Shown here: positions 16,537 to 23,698 of the stretch, piece by piece
Layout of the letters: each line of letters starts with the position of its first letter
Numbering within the stretch: the stretch's first letter is position 1
IMG/VR virus record: IMGVR_UViG_3300028392_000036
Coordinates: 1 to 64,000 of that record
Source of the DNA: a virus
Strand: one strand, 5' to 3'
DNA length: 64,000 nt
The notes under the pieces: model-generated
Databases searched by the model: none
Seen by the model: only the letters and a program-made list of their open reading frames with translations
Told to the model about the DNA's origin: nothing
Position numbers and translations under genes: made by a program

Positions 16537-17210
16537 CGGTGATTTACCTCTACATATCGGTACTTACCAGTCCATATACTAGGAACATCTGTCCAGGTCC
16601 CGTTGAGTTGATCGTTGATCCATTCTGGATAGTGTTCGCGATCTTTCCACCACCAGAATAGATCACTGCCTTTCCAATTTTGATAGTAACTGCGAAAGAA
16701 CTCTCTAGTGCGAGGCTCTCGAAAGAACTTGGGATCATACATTGTCTTTTTTTCTTTGGCTTCTCGTTGAAAGTTAAGTCCGATAAAGCAAAACTTTGTG
16801 GCATAATTTTCCAAGGCTTCCCGTACCCAGATCATATCATCATCGGGAATACTGTTTAACACCTGTGTACAAATAACACCATCAAACTTGGCACCCGCAG
16901 GAGGTGGTTGCTCAAAGCCTGCCACACAAGGATCATACTTGTATACAGTTACACCCAGGTACTCGTCAAATGTTTTCCACTCGGATTCTGGTAACTCATG
17001 ACCAACAGCACCACCATAGGGCAGTCGTTCTTGGTATTGCAGTCCCTTGCCACAGCCGTAGTCTAATATAGTCCGGGCGCCGTAGTGATCTACCAGGCCC
17101 TTGATCTTTTTTTGATATTTTACAACATCATATCCTGCCCAGGCTTTGTTGCTTGCTTGAAACTCACGACCCTGGCGAACTGACTCTTCGTAGTATGAAC
17201 TTACTGCCAT
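16533..17210 (-). CDS. Methyltransferase-like protein, 225 aa
   Basis: ATG at 17210 is preferred; an upstream TTG would add four residues. Motif I is ILDYGCGKG, followed by an acidic stretch and DGVICTQVLNSIPDDD, which matches the class I Rossmann methyltransferase layout. The C-terminus (FFRSYYQNWKGSDLFWWWKD) is unusually rich in aromatic residues. It overlaps the FkbM-type gene by ten bases. The substrate is unknown and is probably a glycan given the context. Confidence 0.7.
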   Translation of the reverse strand: MAVSSYYEESVRQGREFQASNKAWAGYDVVKYQKKIKGLVDHYGARTILDYGCGKGLQYQERLPYGGAVGHELPESEWKTFDEYLGVTVYKYDPCVAGFEQPPPAGAKFDGVICTQVLNSIPDDDMIWVREALENYATKFCFIGLNFQREAKEKKTMYDPKFFREPRTREFFRSYYQNWKGSDLFWWWKDREHYPEWINDQLNGTWTDVPSIWTGKYRYVEVNHR

Positions 17211-17851
17211 CCCATGATCCAATCATCTCTAACTTGATCTAGTTTGGTCATCCCCCAACTTTGTAATAATTCAACCGCCGCAAACTGTCCGTATTGTTTG
17301 CTGTAAGCGTCGTGTGGTTTTTGCTCTATTACCACAACAGGTCTACAACGTCGAATAGTTTGTTCAGCACCTTGCAGTATACGATACTCATAGCCTTCAC
17401 AGTCAATTTTGATATAATTTATGTCGTGAAAGTTTAAGTTATCAAGACGCATAACTTTTACATCGCCGGTGCCCATGGTAGCAGGGTCAAGATGACTATG
17501 ACCTGAATTGTCTTCGGTAATGATCATAGTGCCCTGAGTATCTTGATCTCCTAATGCAAAAGGACTTATCCATAATTTTTCATTCTGGACATTTTTTTCC
17601 AAACATTCTCTAAATATCGACACTGGTTCAAACGCCATAACCTTACTAAAATGTTTCACAAGATCACGACTCCATAGGCCTACATTGGCACCGATGTCTA
17701 ACGCTACATCTCGTTTGTTGCATAACTCAATACTGCGACGGCGCACAGCCACTTGATATTCAGCTGGTAATCCTTTGTCCACGCTTTTCTTTAACATTTT
17801 TGGCAAGTGTGTTTCGAAGTCGGGAAATTGCCATCCATAATGTTCACGCAT
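17201..17851 (-). CDS. FkbM-family methyltransferase
   Basis: 216 aa. The start at 17851 has AAGGAG eight bases upstream and overlaps the upstream stop. FkbM hallmarks: ALDIGANVGLWS (motif I), VMAFEPV, and NYIKIDCEGYEYRILQGA with the invariant KIDCEG-type signature, then PVVVIE. FkbM enzymes O-methylate sugars or polyketides; many lie in LPS, capsule or glycan clusters. Here it would methylate the glycan made by neighbouring glycosyltransferases. Confidence 0.88.
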   Translation of the reverse strand: MREHYGWQFPDFETHLPKMLKKSVDKGLPAEYQVAVRRRSIELCNKRDVALDIGANVGLWSRDLVKHFSKVMAFEPVSIFRECLEKNVQNEKLWISPFALGDQDTQGTMIITEDNSGHSHLDPATMGTGDVKVMRLDNLNFHDINYIKIDCEGYEYRILQGAEQTIRRCRPVVVIEQKPHDAYSKQYGQFAAVELLQSWGMTKLDQVRDDWIMGWQ

Positions 17852-18647
17852 TTTGAGTCTCCTTGAGTATTGCGGCTGCGGTGCCATCTGCTAGTTCTGT
17901 GGTATGGAATTGTCCATACGCCAAGTGACAGGCCCACTTATATACCTGGTCACTGTCTGGGAACCAAGGTGTTTCTATAGTGCTTAAATCTGTATTGCTT
18001 ACAGGACGTGCGGCATTGGCGGGTGCTGTGACAAATGTCGGCACTCCAGCCAGCACTGCTTCTGTTGCGGCTGTGCTGTTAAATGTAACTATGGCATGCA
18101 CATCGTTTAACCACTCTTCTGGCCGTTGTGTTTTGCGATCCCATCTTGATGCAGGGCGTTCTCTCATGCGTATAGGGCGATCAGTGTGTTGCTTGATAGT
18201 ATTGACTGTGGTCTTTAGCCACTCGTCTAGTGTGATGCCGTAGAACGTGCAAGGTTTTTCGTCAGGGGCAACTACAAGTATGTCTCTGCAGTGATTCTGC
18301 CGGGGACGAATTTTTACGTTTAATCTCTGGAATCTATCTGCGGGCCTATCAATTACTGCTCCGTGTTGTAGATCGTTGGGTACAATTCTATGCCAAAATT
18401 TCCAACCGTTGGGATTGGCCATACTGGGTCTATTACCCAAGTAACCTGAATCCATATAATAGAACTGTCTATGATCCGCCCAACAACGTCGGATAATCTT
18501 GTGTTTCATGATACCACGTAACACAAGTGGAGCATCACTGTCTTCGTAGTGCCATGTTTCTAAACAAGTAGGTACAGTACTAGATCCTGCCGCAAACATT
18601 TCAATGTACTCATCGGCGTTGTTTTTGTTTAGGAATATCCAGGTCAT
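17844..18647 (-). CDS. Capsule-synthesis-like (GT-B type) protein, paralogue C
   Basis: 267 aa, paralogous to 14092-15084 but on the opposite strand and without its Pro-rich N-terminus. Shared landmarks are LRGIMKHK, QFYYMDSGYLGN, DRPADRFQRLNV, TDRPIRMRERP and VTFNSTAATEAVLAGVPTFV, ending in a shared ATYGQF-type helix and DGTAAAIL. The two copies show that the cassette grew by duplication. Start and stop overlap both neighbours. Probably a glycosyltransferase; acceptor unknown. Confidence 0.65.
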   Translation of the reverse strand: MTWIFLNKNNADEYIEMFAAGSSTVPTCLETWHYEDSDAPLVLRGIMKHKIIRRCWADHRQFYYMDSGYLGNRPSMANPNGWKFWHRIVPNDLQHGAVIDRPADRFQRLNVKIRPRQNHCRDILVVAPDEKPCTFYGITLDEWLKTTVNTIKQHTDRPIRMRERPASRWDRKTQRPEEWLNDVHAIVTFNSTAATEAVLAGVPTFVTAPANAARPVSNTDLSTIETPWFPDSDQVYKWACHLAYGQFHTTELADGTAAAILKETQNA

Positions 18648-19444
18648 TGCCAGTATGCTTCTGTCCGTTTTACTTTTAGATCCGCTCGTTTGCTACGACC
18701 CTGATCTTTTCTAGCACCTTTGAGATGATCCAAGTATGCGCCCCATTCGCAGTTGATCAAGGGATGACCTTCACCTGTGATCAAATGTCCAGACCAATCT
18801 AGTTCAACAAGATTACATTGCTTTCTTACAGCATCAAACACAAATGAGTCATGCCATTCTTCAAGAGTAAATATTCCGTGTTCAGCATCATCATAATAAC
18901 GCTGAAACAGTTGTAAGAAAGTTTTCACAGCCGGACGACCAAGATTCATTGCATACAATCCGCATTCGGTATATTTGTCTTTACGTCCTAAAAAACATAG
19001 ATCTCTGTCTGGGGGACACAACCGATCTAGATCTGCTAATGTAATAGGACTGTGGCATACTGTATCCGCGTCCATCCATATCAACCAATCGGTACTGATA
19101 GCTCTAGCACAGTGAAATATTGAATATACTTTATGAGCAAAACGCACAGCGTTCCATTTGAATCCTTTGCTAGAATCTTTTCTTTTGTTACGAACAGGAT
19201 CGTCACTAACATCTCCGTTGGCTCGCGGTATATCTTGCCATACTGCTTTAAATGTAGTTAATGCATCAGCTACAGCAATACCATGTATCACAAGATTAGG
19301 TGCTGTTTCGGCAATGGTACAATCTTCTGCATAAACCACAAGGGTAACTTCTTGCGGCCAGTTCTGTAGAAAGGTCTGGATCATGCGTTGGCCGTATTGT
19401 TTATAGCCAGGCTCGTTAAAGGTGGTAATTACTGTGTACTTCAT
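18644..19444 (-). CDS. GT-A fold glycosyltransferase
   Basis: 266 aa, first gene of the minus-strand block. The N-terminus MKYTVITTFNE is the opening strand of a GT-A fold, and the donor/metal motif is DAD in WLIWMDADTVCHS (about residues 121-133). A C-terminal His-rich region follows. The start codon is only 11 bases from that of the divergent gene 19456-20310, so the two must share a very compact control region. Confidence 0.8.
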   Translation of the reverse strand: MKYTVITTFNEPGYKQYGQRMIQTFLQNWPQEVTLVVYAEDCTIAETAPNLVIHGIAVADALTTFKAVWQDIPRANGDVSDDPVRNKRKDSSKGFKWNAVRFAHKVYSIFHCARAISTDWLIWMDADTVCHSPITLADLDRLCPPDRDLCFLGRKDKYTECGLYAMNLGRPAVKTFLQLFQRYYDDAEHGIFTLEEWHDSFVFDAVRKQCNLVELDWSGHLITGEGHPLINCEWGAYLDHLKGARKDQGRSKRADLKVKRTEAYWQ

Positions 19445-19455
19445 TAAAAATACTT
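19445..19455. promoter_or_regulatory. Eleven-base divergent start region
   Basis: Between the two divergent ATGs lies ATTAAAAATACTT read on the + strand (19443-19455). There is no room for ribosome-binding sites or separate promoters. A similar AAATACTT element lies between the divergent genes at 29687 and 29708. Confidence 0.4.
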
Positions 19456-20310
19456 ATGATCGAAAACATAGCCTATTATCCTTTGCAATGTGCAAAAAAT
19501 TCTCAGCCTGTTATGAATGCAGTACTAGATTGTTTACAAGCCAGAGGTATCCAAACACAAGAAAACTCCATGACAAGTGATGCGGCAATCATTTGGTCAG
19601 TGCTATGGGCCGGCCGGATGGCTGCTAATCAAACAGTATACGAACACTATAGATCACAAGGCAAACCAGTTGTTATAATTGAAATTGGAGCATTATATCG
19701 GGGCAATACCTGGAAGATCGCGGTAAACAATATCACCTATGACGGGTACTACGGCAACCAAGACAATTTGGATTGGGATAGACCTAAAAAATTACGCATC
19801 AGTTTGGCTACACAACTCAGTCCCAAGCCCAACATTATTGTGGCATTACAACATGATCGCAGTCTACAGGTAACCGGAATTGACATCACAGCGTGGTTGC
19901 ATAGTACCTTAAAAATACTCAAAAATTCAACGGATCGGCCCATCACAGTACGACCACATCCACGATGCAAATTAGCATTGAACAACTTGCCACAAGGGGT
20001 AACAGTAGAAATACCCAATCAATTACCAAACACTTACGATAGTTTTGACATGCATTATGATTGCCATACTTTAGTAAATATCAATTCAGGACCGGGAATA
20101 CAAGCGGCCATAGCCGGAGTTAGGCCATTGGTATCACCATCTAGTTTGGCATATCCTGTGGGCATTGGGTTTGCTGAAATTGAACAGCCTTATGCAAAAG
20201 ATCGAGAACTTTGGCTTACACAAATCTGTCATACAGAGTATACATTAGATGAACTGCGTCGAGGCATGTGGATAAGTAGAGTTGCACCAGCACTTGAAAG
20301 AAAACCATGA
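19456..20310 (+). CDS. Capsule-synthesis-like (GT-B type) protein, paralogue D
   Basis: 284 aa. It carries TDRPITVRPHPRCK (about residues 157-170) and LVNINSGPGIQAAIAGVRPLV (about 209-229), the same two landmarks as paralogue B, and a Rossmann-like N-terminal half. It is the most divergent of the four paralogues. It reads away from the inverted block and overlaps the next gene by four bases. Confidence 0.62.
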   Translation: MIENIAYYPLQCAKNSQPVMNAVLDCLQARGIQTQENSMTSDAAIIWSVLWAGRMAANQTVYEHYRSQGKPVVIIEIGALYRGNTWKIAVNNITYDGYYGNQDNLDWDRPKKLRISLATQLSPKPNIIVALQHDRSLQVTGIDITAWLHSTLKILKNSTDRPITVRPHPRCKLALNNLPQGVTVEIPNQLPNTYDSFDMHYDCHTLVNINSGPGIQAAIAGVRPLVSPSSLAYPVGIGFAEIEQPYAKDRELWLTQICHTEYTLDELRRGMWISRVAPALERKP

Positions 20311-20942
20311 ACATCTGGCTTGATCACTATAGACGAATTTACTACCCTTTGTTAAACATTCAATTTGATGGAGTACAGGGTGTGCTGGCTGACGGCTTTT
20401 ACAATCGTGCAGTGGGATTTGATATTATCTTTAGACTATTATTAAATCAAAAACAATCCAATTTTAACATTGTTGAAACAGGCACACTGAGAACTCCGGG
20501 CAACTGGATGGACGGGCAAAGTGCTAGATTGTTTACAGAGTTTGTGGACCTGTACAATGGTCAGATGCGTAGTGTGGATATAGATTCAGTGGCCTGCGAA
20601 GCCGCACGTAACACTATTGTCAGCGACAAGTTTTCAGTTGCACTTAGTGACAGCGTAGATTGGCTCAAACAACAAACAGACTTAGATCAAGTTGATTTGT
20701 TTTATCTAGACAGTTATGATGTAGACTGGAACGATGATACCACGAGTGCTGAGCATCATTTAAATGAATTTATGGTCATTGAACCATACATTCGCCCGGG
20801 CGTTGTGGTAGTTGTAGACGATAACTCACGTTGGGTCAACAACAATCGGCGCACTGGTAAAGGTCGTAGAGTAGTTGAGTATCTCGAAACTCAAGGCCAT
20901 TTTCCCATTTACGACGAATACCAAATTATTTTTCAATTCTAA
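20307..20942 (+). CDS. Methyltransferase-like Rossmann protein, 211 aa
   Basis: Features: IVETGTLRTPGNW as a variant motif I, MRSVDIDSVACEAAR as the acidic strand 2, and VDLFYLDSYDVDWNDD with a paired acidic motif, then PGVVVVVDDN. This arrangement resembles the Methyltransf_24 group of SAM enzymes. It lacks the canonical GxGxG, so activity is not certain. Coupled by overlap to both neighbours in the glycan cassette. Confidence 0.6.
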   Translation: MNIWLDHYRRIYYPLLNIQFDGVQGVLADGFYNRAVGFDIIFRLLLNQKQSNFNIVETGTLRTPGNWMDGQSARLFTEFVDLYNGQMRSVDIDSVACEAARNTIVSDKFSVALSDSVDWLKQQTDLDQVDLFYLDSYDVDWNDDTTSAEHHLNEFMVIEPYIRPGVVVVVDDNSRWVNNNRRTGKGRRVVEYLETQGHFPIYDEYQIIFQF

Positions 20943-21667
20943 TGTCGAAGAAGAATCCCGGACGCATTGATTGTGCCTGCGTTATACACGGGAATGGTTA
21001 TGACTGGCAATATGTAGAAAGACTGTACAATATGCTGTGTCGAAATCTTGATCGAGAAGTTCGCTTGCACGTATACACAGAACACGACAGATCAGTTCCG
21101 CCACACATGGTCAAACATATCTTGGAAGATTGGGGCATATCTGGTCCCAAACGTAGTTGGTGGTACAAGATGCAGTTGTTCAATCCTGTTCATTTTGCGG
21201 GAAACTTATTGTACTTTGATCTAGACGTTGTGATTGCCAACCAACTAAACTGGGTGCGTGAACTTAGTACAGACTATCTATGGACCATTAGAGACTTTAG
21301 ATATCTACAACGTAGAGACACAGTCACAATGAACTCTAGTATGATGTGGTTTAATGTCGAACGATTCAGTTGGATATGGGACAAGTTCTCAGCGGCAGAT
21401 TTCAAAGCCACAATCAAGAGCTATCCTGGTGATCAAGATTACTTGGGTGCGGTACTAGATGTTAATCAGAGACGCTTTGCGGAAGACTTTCGTTTTGAAA
21501 GTTTCCGCTGGCAATGCCTAGATGGTGGATACGATTTTGCTCGACGCAAACACCTCAAGCCCGGCACTGGGGTTCGAATACAATCCGGCACCAGTGTAGT
21601 GGTGTTTCACGGCAACCCCAAGCCCGCACAAGTACACGATCCCCTAATACAACAACTGTGGCAGTAA
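20942..21667 (+). CDS. GT-A fold glycosyltransferase
   Basis: 241 aa. The DxD-type motif is DLD in LLYFDLDVVIANQLN (about residues 89-103), preceded by KRSWWYKMQLF, a donor-side pattern found in GT-A enzymes of phages and bacteria. A late SGTSVVVFHGNPKP strand contains the His typical of metal binding in retaining GT-A enzymes. It is the last gene of the glycan cassette, starting by TAATG overlap; a strong promoter region follows. Confidence 0.78.
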   Translation: MSKKNPGRIDCACVIHGNGYDWQYVERLYNMLCRNLDREVRLHVYTEHDRSVPPHMVKHILEDWGISGPKRSWWYKMQLFNPVHFAGNLLYFDLDVVIANQLNWVRELSTDYLWTIRDFRYLQRRDTVTMNSSMMWFNVERFSWIWDKFSAADFKATIKSYPGDQDYLGAVLDVNQRRFAEDFRFESFRWQCLDGGYDFARRKHLKPGTGVRIQSGTSVVVFHGNPKPAQVHDPLIQQLWQ

Positions 21668-21670
21668 AAA

Positions 21671-21717
21671 CTAGTACTAGAGTAGTACTTGACCAATAAT
21701 TCCCTTTTTGCTATAAT
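21671..21717 (+). promoter_or_regulatory. Sigma70-type promoter P1 with CTAGTACTAG palindrome
   Basis: TTGACC (21689-21694), 17-base spacer, TATAAT (21712-21717). A perfect ten-base palindrome CTAGTACTAG lies at 21671-21680, and TAGTACTTGACC abuts the -35. It drives the small gene at 21747. Confidence 0.8.
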
Positions 21718-21746
21718 AATGGCATACAAAGCAAAAAGGGGTTGAC

Positions 21747-21977
21747 GTGGGATACAAAATTATTGCAGACAAGTTTGAAACAGATTCAATGCGCCAAAAG
21801 TATGGCCCACGTGCAGGGCTCGAAGGCCCATTCAAGTATGCATCTGGACGAGTGCTGTATTACGATCCCAAAGAAGGTCGCTATTATGACCCTACTACAG
21901 ACTTCTATCTTAGCCACGAGGAAATGGACGCTGAACACGGAATTCTTGTGAAACGACTGGTTGATTTCCAAAAGTAA
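21747..21977 (+). CDS. Small soluble protein, 76 aa, GTG start
   Basis: GTG start preceded by an AAAAAGGGG ribosome-binding stretch and promoter P1. Charged, Tyr-rich (YYDPKEGRYYDPTTDFY), with a likely C-terminal helix. No domain recognised. As the first gene of a strong host-type promoter unit it is probably expressed early, and could be a host-takeover factor; that is inference. Confidence 0.6.
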   Translation: MGYKIIADKFETDSMRQKYGPRAGLEGPFKYASGRVLYYDPKEGRYYDPTTDFYLSHEEMDAEHGILVKRLVDFQK

Positions 21978-21991
21978 TACTTTTGCTGTAA

Positions 21992-22020
21992 TTGACAACT
22001 AATTGCCCTTTTGTTATAAT
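21992..22020 (+). promoter_or_regulatory. Sigma70-type promoter P2
   Basis: TTGACA (21992-21997), 17-base spacer, TATAAT (22015-22020), upstream of a small membrane-protein gene. A hairpin-like CAAAAGTA-ATACTTTTG lies just before it (about 21969-21985). Confidence 0.8.
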
Positions 22021-22047
22021 ACACACATAAAGAAACAAAGGAAACAT

Positions 22048-22269
22048 ATGAATTTAAAACTCAAAGCCGCATTACAGACAGTAGGAATTCTTGCTGTGAC
22101 TTCTACCATGGTAATTGGTGTACAACTTTTAGTTACAACTTTAACTGCAAAAGAATTGACTACCCTGCTTGCAGTAGGAAGTATTACATTTTTGGTGTAT
22201 TGTATGTACCAAGTGGTGCTAAGTCGCCTAGAATACGAACAAAAAGTTGATGAAATCTCACAAAAGTAA
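22048..22269 (+). CDS. Small membrane protein, 73 aa, two TM segments
   Basis: ATG at 22048 with AAAGGAAA upstream. Two hydrophobic segments, about residues 9-30 and 36-56, are joined by a short TAKELTT loop, with a charged C-terminal tail. It is expressed from P2. Function unknown; small inner-membrane proteins of this type can act in superinfection immunity or host remodelling, but the sequence alone does not tell. Confidence 0.6.
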   Translation: MNLKLKAALQTVGILAVTSTMVIGVQLLVTTLTAKELTTLLAVGSITFLVYCMYQVVLSRLEYEQKVDEISQK

Positions 22270-22283
22270 TACTTTTGTAGTAC

Positions 22284-22312
22284 TTGACCAATAATTCCAA
22301 ATTTGCTATAAT
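22284..22312 (+). promoter_or_regulatory. Sigma70-type promoter P3
   Basis: TTGACC (22284-22289), 17-base spacer, TATAAT (22307-22312), preceded by TAGTACTTGACC and the same CAAAAGTAATACTTTTG hairpin as P2. It drives the AAA+ ATPase gene. Confidence 0.8.
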
Positions 22313-22358
22313 ATACACATAGACAGTAAGATAAACCCGCACACAAAAGGAGCCAACC

Positions 22359-23381
22359 ATGAGTGCAATCCGCGTAGTAAAAGGTACATACCGCAACAAA
22401 CCCGTCCGTAACCAAGAATTCGTTCTTGTGAGCGGTTTCCAAACTGGTGCCAAAGGTAACTTTGTTACTGTTAAAAATAACGGCATCTTCCCAAACTGCC
22501 CTGATACGGTACGTATTAGTGTAGACAACATCTCTGACATAGAGTATACTAACGGCATGACACACGACAACACTGTACATTTTGAAAAGCAGGTTCTTGT
22601 TACAGAGACTGACGAGCAAGCAATGGACCGTATCCGCGAGCGTTTTGATATCTTGACAGAGATGACAAAGGCCACTGTGAGCGGCGACATCCGTGCAATG
22701 ATTGTATCCGGCCCTCCCGGAGTTGGCAAGAGCTACGGTGTTGAGACTGAGATTGAAAAGGCTTGTTTGTTTGACAAACTTGCAGGCAAGCGCCTCCGTG
22801 CTGAGGTTGTTAAAGGTAGTGCCACCCCAATTGGTTTGTTCCAAACATTGTACAAATACTCAGATGAGAATTGTGTCATTGTGTTTGACGACTGTGATAG
22901 TATTTTGCTAGACGACGTGGCTCTTAACTTGCTGAAGGGTGCCTTGGACTCAGGTAAGAAGCGTACTATTTCATGGTTATCAGAGTCCAGTGCCTTACGC
23001 CGTGAAGGTATCCCAGATCGTTTCGAGTTCAAAGGCTCAGTAATCTTTATTACCAACCTTAAATTTGATCAGATGAAGTCGCAAAAATTGCGTGACCACT
23101 TGGATGCACTGCAATCACGCTGTCACTATCTGGACTTGACCTTAGACACAATGCGTGACCGTTTGTTGCGTATCAAACAGATTGCCAAAGATGGTGTACT
23201 GTTCCAGGACTATGAGTTTGAAGAGGCTGTGCAAGAAGACATTATTGAGTTTATGCACACCAACAAGGACCGTTTGCGTGAAGTGAGTTTGCGTATGGCT
23301 CTTAAGATTGCAGACTTGCGTAAGATGTCAGTGTTGAACTGGAAGCGTTTGGCAGAGACAACTTGTATGAAGGTTGCCTAA
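22359..23381 (+). CDS. AAA+ ATPase
   Basis: 340 aa with an AAGGAG ribosome-binding site. The first ~90 residues form a separate, beta-rich N-domain. The AAA+ module has Walker A SGPPGVGKS (about residues 117-125), Walker B VIVFDDCDS (about 171-179), a sensor-like VIFITNL and a C-terminal helical lid. It is not a typical clamp-loader gp44: the DDCD Walker B and the N-domain differ. A role in remodelling a protein or nucleic-acid complex early in infection is inferred from its own strong promoter. Confidence 0.8.
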   Translation: MSAIRVVKGTYRNKPVRNQEFVLVSGFQTGAKGNFVTVKNNGIFPNCPDTVRISVDNISDIEYTNGMTHDNTVHFEKQVLVTETDEQAMDRIRERFDILTEMTKATVSGDIRAMIVSGPPGVGKSYGVETEIEKACLFDKLAGKRLRAEVVKGSATPIGLFQTLYKYSDENCVIVFDDCDSILLDDVALNLLKGALDSGKKRTISWLSESSALRREGIPDRFEFKGSVIFITNLKFDQMKSQKLRDHLDALQSRCHYLDLTLDTMRDRLLRIKQIAKDGVLFQDYEFEEAVQEDIIEFMHTNKDRLREVSLRMALKIADLRKMSVLNWKRLAETTCMKVA

Positions 23382-23382
23382 T

Positions 23383-23475
23383 ATGGCTTGGATAGGTGTC
23401 TTAATGTTGCTAATGTTAGGACACCTTTGGTGGGCACTACTTTTATCGTTTATTATTTTAATGTTTGGAAATTGA
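23383..23475 (+). CDS. Thirty-residue membrane peptide
   Basis: Begins two bases after the ATPase stop. Almost the whole peptide is one hydrophobic segment rich in Leu, Met and Trp. Coding is plausible because it abuts both neighbours, but its short length leaves doubt. Confidence 0.4.
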   Translation: MAWIGVLMLLMLGHLWWALLLSFIILMFGN

Positions 23476-23476
23476 T

Positions 23477-23584
23477 ATGTACGAAATTTATGATGGTGAC
23501 TTGTTGTTGTTTACTGTAGCAACTCGTGCCGAAGCAGACGAACAACGGCAAATGGGATTTCGGATAGTGCGTGTGGCAAAGTAA
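23477..23584 (+). CDS. Thirty-five-residue hypothetical peptide
   Basis: Starts two bases after the membrane peptide and ends just before two terminators. Charged, with an acidic N-terminal strand and a basic end (GFRIVRVAK). The tight packing supports it as the last gene of the P3 unit. No function known. Confidence 0.4.
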   Translation: MYEIYDGDLLLFTVATRAEADEQRQMGFRIVRVAK

Positions 23585-23596
23585 CTCTTAAAGTTT

Positions 23597-23629
23597 CCCC
23601 GGGCATTGGTTGGCTCCGGCCCGGGTTTT
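23597..23629 (+). terminator. Rho-independent terminator, first of two
   Basis: Stem CCCGGGC / GCCCGGG with a 14-base loop, followed by TTTTAT. Confidence 0.65.
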
Positions 23630-23631
23630 AT

Positions 23632-23666
23632 AACAGACACCCTTAAAAAAGGTGTCTGTTTTTTTG
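23632..23666 (+). terminator. Rho-independent terminator, second of two
   Basis: Ten-base-pair stem AACAGACACC / GGTGTCTGTT, nine-base loop and a run of Ts. Its T-run merges with the -35 of the uvsW promoter. Confidence 0.85.
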
Positions 23667-23692
23667 ACTTCTTGTTGCAATAAGTATATACT
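23664..23692 (+). promoter_or_regulatory. Sigma70-type promoter for uvsW
   Basis: TTGACT (23664-23669), 17-base spacer, TATACT (23687-23692), directly after the terminator. The uvsW ATG is only seven bases after the -10, so the transcript would begin at or next to the start codon. Confidence 0.55.
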
Positions 23693-23698
23693 AACATA

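Noticed and set aside
22014-22844. Antisense 276-codon frame across the small membrane gene and the ATPase N-terminus
   Set aside because: Overlaps three well-supported forward features (P3 and two genes with ribosome-binding sites) and has Cys-rich nonsense composition.
22359-23381. Clamp loader gp44
   Set aside because: AAA+ motifs are present, but the separate N-domain, the DDCD Walker B and its own early promoter do not fit gp44.
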